The position numbers and the translations under genes are program-made. From Halogeometricum limi (GTDB lineage Archaea; Halobacteriota; Halobacteria; Halobacteriales; Haloferacaceae), in contig NZ_FOYS01000007.1 of the NCBI RefSeq assembly GCF_900115785.1, positions 62,001 to 126,000 on the forward strand: 64,000 nt of DNA, given 5' to 3'. Of this stretch, positions 42,193 through 49,573 are shown piece by piece (the stretch's first letter is position 1; every line of letters begins with the position of its first letter). Below the pieces are notes generated by a model that had not been told where the DNA came from, made no database searches, and saw only the letters and a program-made list of their open reading frames with translations.

Positions 42193-44654
42193 TAGTAGCG
42201 TTCGAGTAACGACACGGTGGCTTGCCGTGTCTTCCGGTACTTCCGTTCTCCCCCCGGCGTCCGAACCGCGTACGCGTAGTGGTCGCTGTCGGGGACGTAC
42301 CAGCGGTCGGGGTTCTCGCGCATCACTCGCGGCATCTCGTCGTCTCCTCCGTGACCTGCGGACGCGACGGCGTCTCCCGTCTCGGCGGGCGGCGACTCGA
42401 CCGCTCCACCGTCCTTCGCGACCGGAATCTCGGACGGGGCGTCGGCGTCCTCGCTCTCCTCGTCTCGGGGGGCGACGAGGAGTTCACCCGGCGCGGCGTG
42501 GTGCGTCGCCGGCATCCCCCGCGTCCCGTCTCGACCGTGCGCCGAGGCGGCCTGCTCCATCAAGATACGCTGCATCTGCACGACGGGTTCGCCGTCCGCG
42601 GGATGTCGCTGGTCGTACGTCCCGTCGGCGTTCATCGTCCACCGCTTGCGGTTGTCGTTCAGGCAGAGTTCGAGGATGAATCGAAGTTGTTCGCGGATGT
42701 CTCGGTCCTCGACGGGCGTGATGGCCTCCACGCGCTTGTCGAGGTTGCGCGTCATCCAGTCCGCCGACCCGAGGTACCACTCGGGGTCGCCCGCATTTTC
42801 GAAGTAGAAGATGCGCGAGTGTTCGAGAAAGCGGTCGACGACGCTGTGGACGGTGACGTTCTCGCTGATGCCGTCCAGACCGGGACGGAGTCGACAGATG
42901 TCTCGCACGACGAGGTCGATGTCGACGCCGGCCATCGAGGCGCGGTAGAGTTCTTCGACCATCTCGGGGTCTTCCAGACCGTTCACCTTCGCGACGATGC
43001 GCCCGCCGTCGCCGTTCTGCGCGTGTTCGGCCTCGCGGCGGATGCAGTCGGTGAACTCGCGGCGCATCGTGACGGGCGCGATGAGGAGTTTGCGGAACTG
43101 TTCGTCCAGCGAGGGGCCGGTGAAGAAGTTGAACACCTTCACGAGGTCCTGTCCGATGTCTCGGTCCGCCGTGAGCAGTCCCAAGTCGACGTAGCCCTTC
43201 GCCGTCTCGGAGTGGTAGTTGCCGGTGGCGACGTGCGAGTACAACTGCACGCCGTCCGCTTCCTCGCGGACGACGAGTGCCGTCTTCGTGTGCGTCTTCA
43301 GACCGATAGTGCCGTAGGCGACGTGGATACCTTCCTCTTCGAGGCGACGGACCCACTCTAAGTTGTTCTGTTCGTCGAACCGCGCTTTCAGTTCGACCAT
43401 CACCGCCACCTGCTTGCCGTTCTCGGCGGCGTCGATGAGGCTCTGGATGACCTTCGAGTCCGACGCCGTCCGGTAGATGGCCGCCTTGATGGCGAGGACG
43501 TCCGGGTCCGACGCCGCCTCTTCGAGGAACCGTTGGACGGTGTCGTCGAACGCGTGGTAGGGGTGGTGAAGGAGGATGTCGTCGCGGCGAATCTCCGAGA
43601 AGATGCTTCGCGGGTTCTCCCCGAGGACGTCCGGGCGCTGGTCGCCGTGTTCGAGTCGCGGGTGCAACTGCGGCCTCCACGGGTCGAGTTTCAGGTCGGG
43701 CCGGTCGAGGTCGGTCAGCGACATGAGTTCGCGGTAGTCGAGGGGACCGGGGAGGCGGAACACCTCCTCCTCCGAGAGGTTCAACTGCGACGTGAGCAGG
43801 TCGGTCACCGGTTTCGGTGCGCCCTCCTCGACTTCGAGGCGGACGACGGTGGCGAACCGCCGTTGTTCGATGACCTCCTGAATCATGTCGATGAGGTCCT
43901 CTGCGACCTCTTCATTTCGGCGCACCTCGGCGTTTCGCGTGAGGCGGAACATCGTCGTGTCCACCACCTCCACGTTCGGGAACAACAGGTCGAGATTCGA
44001 GCGGATGACCTCCTCTAAGAGGACGTACTCGCCCGCGGACAGTTCGACCAGTCGGGGCCGGTTCTGCGGAATCTTCACCCGCGTGAACGTCGGGTCGTCG
44101 TCCGCGTCGCGACGCGTCACGACCGCCAGAGAGAGGCTGAGATTCGAGATGAACGGGAACGGGTGTGCGGGGTCGAACGCGAGCGGCGTGAGCGTCGGAA
44201 GCACCGACTGCTCGAAATACTCGCGCATCCGTCTCTGCTGGTCGTCGGTGAGTTCCTCGTACTCTCGGACGGCGATTCCCGCCTCGGCCAACGCGCCGCG
44301 AATCTCGTTCAGGTAACACGACGCCTGCGCGCGGAACATCGGTCGGGCCTTCCGCAGCACGTCCGCCAACTGCTGTTTCGGCGTTCGGCCGTCGACGGTC
44401 TGTTCGGTCACGTCGGCGTCTATCTGCTGTTTGAGGCCGCCGACGCGCTTCATGAAGAACTCGTCCATGTTCTTCGTGAACAACGAGAGAAAGCGGACGC
44501 GTCCGAGAAGCGGTTGCCGGTCGTCCAACGCCTCGTGGAGGACGCGACGCTGGAACTCCATCTCGCTCAGTTCGCGGTTGAGGTAGAACTCCGGGTCGGT
44601 CAGGTCGATATCGCCTTCAGGTTCGTACGGTTCGAACCGGTAAATTTCGTCCAT
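42189..44654 (-). CDS. ppk1: Polyphosphate kinase 1
   Basis: Reversible ATP-polyphosphate phosphotransferase, 821 residues, making polyphosphate at the membrane or in the cytoplasm. Domain order: N-terminal (1-110, YLNRELSEMEFQRRVL, FTKNMDEFFMKRVGG), head, and two phospholipase-D-like catalytic domains. The catalytic His is in GLKTHTKTALVVR (near 430), with HVATGNYHSETAKGY shortly after. The C-terminal side carries a low-complexity insert of about 85 residues (680-770), and ends DHYAYAVRTPGGERKYRKTR-type, absent from short PPKs. Divergent from thiI; the tail overlaps the mat stop by 4 nt. Confidence 0.93.
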   Translation of the reverse strand: MDEIYRFEPYEPEGDIDLTDPEFYLNRELSEMEFQRRVLHEALDDRQPLLGRVRFLSLFTKNMDEFFMKRVGGLKQQIDADVTEQTVDGRTPKQQLADVLRKARPMFRAQASCYLNEIRGALAEAGIAVREYEELTDDQQRRMREYFEQSVLPTLTPLAFDPAHPFPFISNLSLSLAVVTRRDADDDPTFTRVKIPQNRPRLVELSAGEYVLLEEVIRSNLDLLFPNVEVVDTTMFRLTRNAEVRRNEEVAEDLIDMIQEVIEQRRFATVVRLEVEEGAPKPVTDLLTSQLNLSEEEVFRLPGPLDYRELMSLTDLDRPDLKLDPWRPQLHPRLEHGDQRPDVLGENPRSIFSEIRRDDILLHHPYHAFDDTVQRFLEEAASDPDVLAIKAAIYRTASDSKVIQSLIDAAENGKQVAVMVELKARFDEQNNLEWVRRLEEEGIHVAYGTIGLKTHTKTALVVREEADGVQLYSHVATGNYHSETAKGYVDLGLLTADRDIGQDLVKVFNFFTGPSLDEQFRKLLIAPVTMRREFTDCIRREAEHAQNGDGGRIVAKVNGLEDPEMVEELYRASMAGVDIDLVVRDICRLRPGLDGISENVTVHSVVDRFLEHSRIFYFENAGDPEWYLGSADWMTRNLDKRVEAITPVEDRDIREQLRFILELCLNDNRKRWTMNADGTYDQRHPADGEPVVQMQRILMEQAASAHGRDGTRGMPATHHAAPGELLVAPRDEESEDADAPSEIPVAKDGGAVESPPAETGDAVASAGHGGDDEMPRVMRENPDRWYVPDSDHYAYAVRTPGGERKYRKTRQATVSLLERYY

Positions 44655-44900
44655 TATTGTAGGTCGAAGAGAAGTACTGCCAGTGTTTTCGAGAACGAGC
44701 GCATCTTCTTGACTATGTCAAGTGTGGTTGGGTACTAAACGGTTTATATTGGTTGCTCGACCGACACGTGTTGTGATTGGTTCGCATACGGGCAGTATAT
44801 AGTTTCAGGGAGAGGCGTGGCGGCGTCTCGAAACGCCCGCGTTCGAAGGTGGTCGTCGGATACCGAGACGCTGATAGCGGTGGGCGAGCAACCTCGCTCC

Positions 44901-46073
44901 GTGAGAGAAGCGGACGCCGTCCTCGTGGGCTACGGCGAGGTGGGGACGAAGAGCAGCGAAGTCCGAGCGAAGATGGCCGAGCAGTTGGCGGGGAACGTCC
45001 TCGCGTTGCTCCGTTCGCGCGGCGTCGCGGGCGACGTCGAGCGACGGTGGTCTCGGCTCCTCGTCCGCCCGGCGGACGCCGACGACTGCGAGGCCGTCGC
45101 CGAGGCGGTGGCGACGCTCCCCGGCGTCGCGTTCGCACGACCCGTCGTCGTCGCCGACGCGAGGCTCTCCGCCATCTGCGACGCGTTGGCCGAACTCGCC
45201 CGCGACCACGCGCCCGACGAGACGTTCGCCGTAGACAGCACGCGCGTCGGCCCCGACGACGCGCACGACTTCGCGAACACCGACGTGAAAGTCGATGGCG
45301 GCCGTCTCGTCGAGGAGACGACGGGCGCGTCAGTCGACTTAGACGACCCGGACCGGACGTACCGCGTCGAAGTCCGCGGCGACGACGCGTTCGTCTCGGT
45401 GAGTCGGTTCGACGGCCCCGGCGGCCTCCCCCTCGGGACGCAGGGCCGCGTCGCCGTCCTCCTCAGCGGCGGTATCGACTCGCCGGTGGCGGCGTGGCGA
45501 CTAATGCGTCGGGGATGCGTGCCGATTCCCGTCTACGTCGACTTGGGCGACTACGGCGGTGCCGACCACCGCGCCCGCGCGTTCGAGGTAATGCGAACGC
45601 TCGCTGCCCGGGCTCCCGGCGAAGACGTCCGTCCCCGCGTCGTCGACGGGTCCGCCGTCGTGGACCGACTCGTCGCCGACGTCGACGCGACGCGGATGCT
45701 GTCGCTCCGTCGGGCGATGCTCGTCGCCGCGGAGGCGGTGGCGCGGCGAGAGGGCGCGCACTCGATAGCGACGGGCGAAGCACTCGGGCAGAAGTCGAGT
45801 CAGACCGGCGCGAACCTCGCCGTCACGGACGCGGCGGCGACGCTCCCCGTCCACCGACCGCTCTTGACCGCCGACAAATCCGACATCGTCGCCGAAGCCA
45901 GACGTATCGGCACCTACGACGACTCGACGCTCCCCGTCGGGTGCGAGCGAGTCGCGCCGTCGTTCCCGGAGACGAGCGCATCCCTCGACGCCGTTCTCGC
46001 CGCCGAACCCGACGGCGTCCTCGCGTCGGCGCGAGAGGCGGGCGAACGGGCGTCCGTCGTCGACGTCGAGTGA
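44901..46073 (+). CDS. thiI: tRNA 4-thiouridine synthetase ThiI
   Basis: Makes 4-thiouridine at tRNA position 8, and may also supply sulfur for thiamine. The 390-residue protein has a ferredoxin-like/THUMP N-terminal domain (VLVGYGEVGTKSSEVRAKM, then RTYRVEVRGDDAFVSV) and the PP-loop SGGIDSPVAAWRLMRRG (near 193). There is no rhodanese domain, as in most archaeal ThiI; a Cys in STLPVGCERVAPSFPET may be a sulfur acceptor. I start at GTG 44901, where similarity begins; GTG starts at 44817 and 44880 are possible but add unconserved residues. A TATA-like TATATA at 44795-44800 suits a start near 44824, giving a short leader. Confidence 0.9.
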   Translation: MREADAVLVGYGEVGTKSSEVRAKMAEQLAGNVLALLRSRGVAGDVERRWSRLLVRPADADDCEAVAEAVATLPGVAFARPVVVADARLSAICDALAELARDHAPDETFAVDSTRVGPDDAHDFANTDVKVDGGRLVEETTGASVDLDDPDRTYRVEVRGDDAFVSVSRFDGPGGLPLGTQGRVAVLLSGGIDSPVAAWRLMRRGCVPIPVYVDLGDYGGADHRARAFEVMRTLAARAPGEDVRPRVVDGSAVVDRLVADVDATRMLSLRRAMLVAAEAVARREGAHSIATGEALGQKSSQTGANLAVTDAAATLPVHRPLLTADKSDIVAEARRIGTYDDSTLPVGCERVAPSFPETSASLDAVLAAEPDGVLASAREAGERASVVDVE

Positions 46074-46173
46074 GCCGTGGCAACGATGGCGGTTCGTGTG
46101 TGTATATCACAACCATAGCGACACATTCTCACACGAATTTACACGTTGTGAATGAAAGACCGGCCAAAAATGC

Positions 46174-46182
46174 ATTTACATA
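46174..46182 (+). promoter_or_regulatory. TATA box of the gene at 46205
   Basis: ATTTACATA is centred 27 nt before the ATG at 46205. It supports 46205 rather than a start four codons earlier. Confidence 0.5.
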
Positions 46183-46204
46183 GCCCGGACGCGTGCGTTC
46201 ATCC

Positions 46205-46474
46205 ATGGTAGAGATTCGCCGCCCCTCCACATCGGCCGCCGGCGCAGAGTGGACCGTCCGACAGGTGACCCCCCGCGCCCGGTGGCGGACCGGGACCGAG
46301 TCGTGTCCGGCCTGCGGTGCCACCGTCGAACTCGACGGCGCGCACTATCAGGTCGAACTCGACCGCGAACGACCGCCGAACCCGAGCGAGAAACTGACCC
46401 GCGAACGCCGACTCCTCTCGTTTTGCGACGAGTCGTGTGCCGACGAGTGGGTCGTGGCCCGCGACGCCGAGTAA
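46205..46474 (+). CDS. Small zinc-binding protein (DUF7576-like)
   Basis: An 89-residue protein with CPACGAT near residue 34 and FCDESCADEWV near 73-83, a CxxC...CxxxC set suited to one zinc ion, similar to the TRASH/YHS type of treble-clef finger. The remaining sequence is beta-rich (GAHYQVELDRERPP, SEKLTRERRLLSF). A well-spaced TATA box supports the start. The DUF7576 name is from memory. Members of this type are thought to sense metal or bind protein; the role here is unknown. It is about 110 nt before the DUF5804 gene. Confidence 0.75.
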   Translation: MVEIRRPSTSAAGAEWTVRQVTPRARWRTGTESCPACGATVELDGAHYQVELDRERPPNPSEKLTRERRLLSFCDESCADEWVVARDAE

Positions 46475-46583
46475 GCACGCGCGCGCGTCGTCTCGGGTCC
46501 CCGCCCTCCTCCGCGAACCGCCCGCCGCGGCCGCCCCGTCCGCATCGGAACGGATAAAGCGCCCCCGCGTCAGTGTTCATGAC

Positions 46584-47039
46584 GTGACGCGGGTCTGTTT
46601 CGTCGGGTCGCCCGAAGTGAACGTCCAGTACGAACTGCTGTCGAGAGACACCGCGCGGGCCGCCCTCTCGACGTACGAGATTCACGACCCGTTCGAGAAC
46701 TCGCTGGCCGTCGACACCGTGAGCGTCGGGGCCGCCGTCTCGCTCTGTAACGACCTGAACTGGTACCTCGTCCGGTTCGTCGACCACGTCCTCGTCGACG
46801 AACCGAGCATCTCCACCGACGAGTGGTTGTCGCGCCGCCTCGCAGAACAGGTCCGCGACGGCGACGTGCGCCCCGAGGAGACGAAGGAGCGACTGGCCGT
46901 CTACGGCGTCGAAGACGGCCGTCTCGTCGAACCGATGTTCGTCACGCGGCGGCCGGACGGGTCGATTCCGTCGTACGACCTGCGCGACGTGGACGAGACG
47001 GTGGTCGTTCGCGTGGCCGAGTCGGAGTTCGGCGGCTGA
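46584..47039 (+). CDS. DUF5804-family protein
   Basis: A 151-residue cytoplasmic protein. I start at GTG 46584, giving VTRVCFVGSPEVNVQYELLS, since the ATG four nt earlier is in a frame that stops at once. The sequence has the DUF5804 pattern (SLCNDLNWYLVRFVDHVLVD, then LSRRLAEQVRDGDVRPEE, KERLAVYGVEDGRLVEP). It is a mixed alpha/beta fold without Cys ligands or membrane segments. Function unknown; widely conserved in haloarchaea as far as I recall. Confidence 0.82.
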   Translation: MTRVCFVGSPEVNVQYELLSRDTARAALSTYEIHDPFENSLAVDTVSVGAAVSLCNDLNWYLVRFVDHVLVDEPSISTDEWLSRRLAEQVRDGDVRPEETKERLAVYGVEDGRLVEPMFVTRRPDGSIPSYDLRDVDETVVVRVAESEFGG

Positions 47040-47092
47040 GGACGCGCAGACGCGGCTATAGATTTTTCTGCGAGAACGAAGAACGACTCGTC

Positions 47093-47965
47093 ATGCAGGT
47101 CCCCCACGGCGCGACGCGACGAGAGACGACGCTCGACGAACTCGGCCTCTCGTTCCTCGTCGCCGGCGACGAGGGGGACCCGCCGGTGGTCCTCGTCCAC
47201 GGCGGGGGCCTCGACAGCGCCGAACTGTCCTGGACCGAACTGATTCCGGCGCTCTCGAACGACTACCGCGTCTACGCTCTCGACCTCCCGGGCTACGGCG
47301 ACAGCGACCCACCCGAACGCGTCCCGACGACGGACTACTACGTTCGCGTCCTCGAACGGTTCCTCGACGCAGAATCGATAGCCCACCCCGCTCTCGTCGG
47401 CGTCTCGCTCGGCGGGGCCGTCTGTCTCGGCTACGCGCTCGGTCATCCCGACGACGTCTCCGCGCTCGTCCCCATCGACAGTTACGGCCTCGGCGGGTCG
47501 GTGCCGGGGGGTCCGCTGGGCGCACTGTTCGTCCGCCTCCCGTACGTCTCCGAGTGGTCGTGGCGCGCGACGGCGCGGAGTCGGACGGTCGCGTACTTCG
47601 CCGTCCGAGCAATCGTCGCCTACGGCAACGTCAGAGCGGGCGTCGTCGACCAGGTGTACGCCGCGGCGAAGGAGAACGACGGGTCGGCGTGGCGCGCGTT
47701 CCAACGCGCCGAAGTGGGGTTCTGGAGTCTCCGCACGAACTACGTCGACCGGTTGCCCGACCTGTCGGTGCCGACGATGTTCGTCCACGGCGAGGACGAC
47801 AGACTCGTGCCGCCCGCGTGGTCGGTCCGAGCGGGGTCGCTCGTCCCCGACGCCGAGGTGCGAATCCTCCCCGACTGCGGGCACTGGCCGCCGCGAGAAC
47901 GGCCCGACAGGGTGAACTCGCTCGTCCGTCTGTTCTTTCAGTCGAACATCCCGGTCGACATATAG
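47093..47965 (+). CDS. Alpha/beta-fold hydrolase
   Basis: A 290-residue alpha/beta hydrolase. The oxyanion region is VVLVHGGGLDS (32-42), the nucleophile Ser is in GVSLGG near 103 (GxSxG), the acid is the Asp in VHGEDDRLVPP (near 237-247), and the base is the His of LPDCGHWPPRE (near 264). The cap region (140-200) is helical and long, as in haloalkane dehalogenase-like or carboxylesterase relatives. No signal peptide, so it is cytoplasmic. Its 3' end overlaps the convergent cysteine synthase gene by 28 nt. Substrate unknown. Confidence 0.88.
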   Translation: MQVPHGATRRETTLDELGLSFLVAGDEGDPPVVLVHGGGLDSAELSWTELIPALSNDYRVYALDLPGYGDSDPPERVPTTDYYVRVLERFLDAESIAHPALVGVSLGGAVCLGYALGHPDDVSALVPIDSYGLGGSVPGGPLGALFVRLPYVSEWSWRATARSRTVAYFAVRAIVAYGNVRAGVVDQVYAAAKENDGSAWRAFQRAEVGFWSLRTNYVDRLPDLSVPTMFVHGEDDRLVPPAWSVRAGSLVPDAEVRILPDCGHWPPRERPDRVNSLVRLFFQSNIPVDI

Positions 47966-49005
47966 CGCTCGCCGCTGTCCCAGAACACGGTGACCACGAG
48001 GGGACAGTCGTCGGTGCCGGTGCCGGTGTCAGGGGCGGTGCCGGTGTCGCCGCTCCCGTCGGCCGCCGACCCGCCGTCGACGCGGGCGTCGGCGGCCGGT
48101 TCGTCGTCCGCCGCGCCGTCGTCGTTCGCCGGCGCGTTCTCGATGACGTATCCGTCGGGAGACTCCGGGCAGTCCGCCTCGGGCGTCGCGAGTCGTTCCG
48201 CGACGCGTCGGGCCGCGAGGTACGACGCGCCCGAGGACTGGCCGACGAGAATCCCTTCCTCGCGGGCGAGTCGACGGCACTCCGCCTCGGCGTCTTCGAG
48301 GGTGACCGTCTCGATTCCGTCCAAGAGGTCGCGGTCGAGGTTGGGACTGACGAACCCCGGTCCCATCCCCTGAAAGTCGTCGTGCCCGGGTTCGCCCGTG
48401 GAGAGGACGGCGTTCTCGGCGGGTTCGACGGCGACGACGTCCATCTCGGGGAACTCCTCGCGGAGGCGGCGGCCGTTGCCCGAGAGCGTCCCGCCGGTAC
48501 CGACGCCCGCGACGAACGCGTCTATCTCTCTGTCCCCGACCTGTTCGAGAATCTCCTCGGCCGTCGTGCGGTAGTGCGCGCGGGGGTTCGCGGCGTTCTC
48601 GAACTGCCGGAGTTGCGTCATCCCCTCCGCTTCGAGTTCGTCCGCGCGGTCTTTCGCCTCGGAGATGTCGCCCGCGACGAGTTCGATGTCGGCGCCGTAG
48701 GCGCGCATGATGTCGCGTCGCTCCGGCGAGGCGGACTCGGACATCACGATGGTGAGGTCGTACCCCTTCGCCGCCGACACCATCGCGAGACCGATGCCTG
48801 TGTTTCCGCTCGTCGGTTCGACGAGGCTGTCGCCCGGAGAGATTTCTCCGGCGCGTTCGGCCGCCTCTATCATCGCGAGTGCCGGCCGGTCCTTCGCCGA
48901 CCCGCCCGGATTCTTCGACTCTATCTTCGCTGCAATCGTCGCTCCCTCCGGCGACGACACCTCGACTAACGGGGACCCGATGGTTTCGAGGATGGTACCG
49001 TTCAT
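47938..49005 (-). CDS. cysK: Cysteine synthase (PLP, CysK/CysM type) with acidic insert
   Basis: Fold-type II PLP enzyme making cysteine from O-acetylserine or O-phosphoserine and sulfide. The 355-residue protein begins NGTILETIGSPLVEV (49005 start). The PLP Lys is in NPGGSAKDRPA (near 37), the substrate loop is PTSGNTGIGLA (near 66-77), and the phosphate-binding loop is GVGTGGTLSG (near 167-177). An acidic low-complexity insert of about 45 residues (from ENAPANDDGAADDEP to GTGTDD, near 288-333) separates the core from the conserved C-terminal VVTVFWDSGERYMSTGMF. This insert is not seen in classical CysK. The gene is divergent from thioredoxin. Confidence 0.9.
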   Translation of the reverse strand: MNGTILETIGSPLVEVSSPEGATIAAKIESKNPGGSAKDRPALAMIEAAERAGEISPGDSLVEPTSGNTGIGLAMVSAAKGYDLTIVMSESASPERRDIMRAYGADIELVAGDISEAKDRADELEAEGMTQLRQFENAANPRAHYRTTAEEILEQVGDREIDAFVAGVGTGGTLSGNGRRLREEFPEMDVVAVEPAENAVLSTGEPGHDDFQGMGPGFVSPNLDRDLLDGIETVTLEDAEAECRRLAREEGILVGQSSGASYLAARRVAERLATPEADCPESPDGYVIENAPANDDGAADDEPAADARVDGGSAADGSGDTGTAPDTGTGTDDCPLVVTVFWDSGERYMSTGMFD

Positions 49006-49072
49006 TGCCCTCAGTAGAGGACTCGGACCGAAAACGGTGATGGACCGGGGCAAGAGACGCCGATATCGGGTC

Positions 49073-49107
49073 GACGACGACCGGTTCGCGGACGACGACC
49101 GGTTCGC
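49073..49107. repeat. 17-bp tandem direct repeat in the cysK/trx intergenic region
   Basis: GACGACGACCGGTTCGC occurs at 49073-49089 and 49091-49107 (period 18). It lies between two divergent genes; possible regulator site or slippage product. Confidence 0.5.
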
Positions 49108-49192
49108 CGACGGGACTGAACGTCGACGCGTTCGCGCGGCGAACCCGTCCGACACCGCGCGCTTTACGTCGCCGGACTCGCTACCCTGTCGC

Positions 49193-49573
49193 ATGGCCGA
49201 ATCCGAATCTGGAACGCTCAGTACGATGGAACCGAACCCCGCGTGGGACGCCGCCTCCTACGAGGACGTGGTCGAGACGCTCTCGGAAGACGGACTCGTC
49301 TTCAAGGTGTGGGGCGGCGACTGGTGTAAGGACTGCCGCAACCAACTGCCCGACTTCGCCGCCGCCCTCCGCGCCGCCGAGGTACCCGAACATCGAATCG
49401 AACACTACCCGGTCGAGAAGGAAGACGGCGAAAAGGTCGGCCCGGGCGTCGAGGAGTACGGTATCGAACTGATTCCGACCGTCGTCGTCGAACGTCAGGG
49501 CGAGGAAGTGGCCCGGTTCGTCGAGGAGGCGAACGTCCCCATCGCCGTCTATCTCGCCGACGAACTGGCGTAG
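49193..49573 (+). CDS. Thioredoxin-family protein
   Basis: A 126-residue thioredoxin-fold protein with the active-site motif WCKDC (residues about 43-47) after VFKVWGGD, and a cis-Pro motif in GIELIPTVVVE near 90. The charged WCKDC is not the standard WCGPC, so the redox potential is probably different. An N-terminal extension of about 15 residues precedes the fold. The TATA-like TTTACG is about 30 nt upstream. Its stop abuts that of the YyaL-like gene, and it diverges from cysteine synthase, forming a thiol/redox neighbourhood. Confidence 0.87.
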   Translation: MAESESGTLSTMEPNPAWDAASYEDVVETLSEDGLVFKVWGGDWCKDCRNQLPDFAAALRAAEVPEHRIEHYPVEKEDGEKVGPGVEEYGIELIPTVVVERQGEEVARFVEEANVPIAVYLADELA

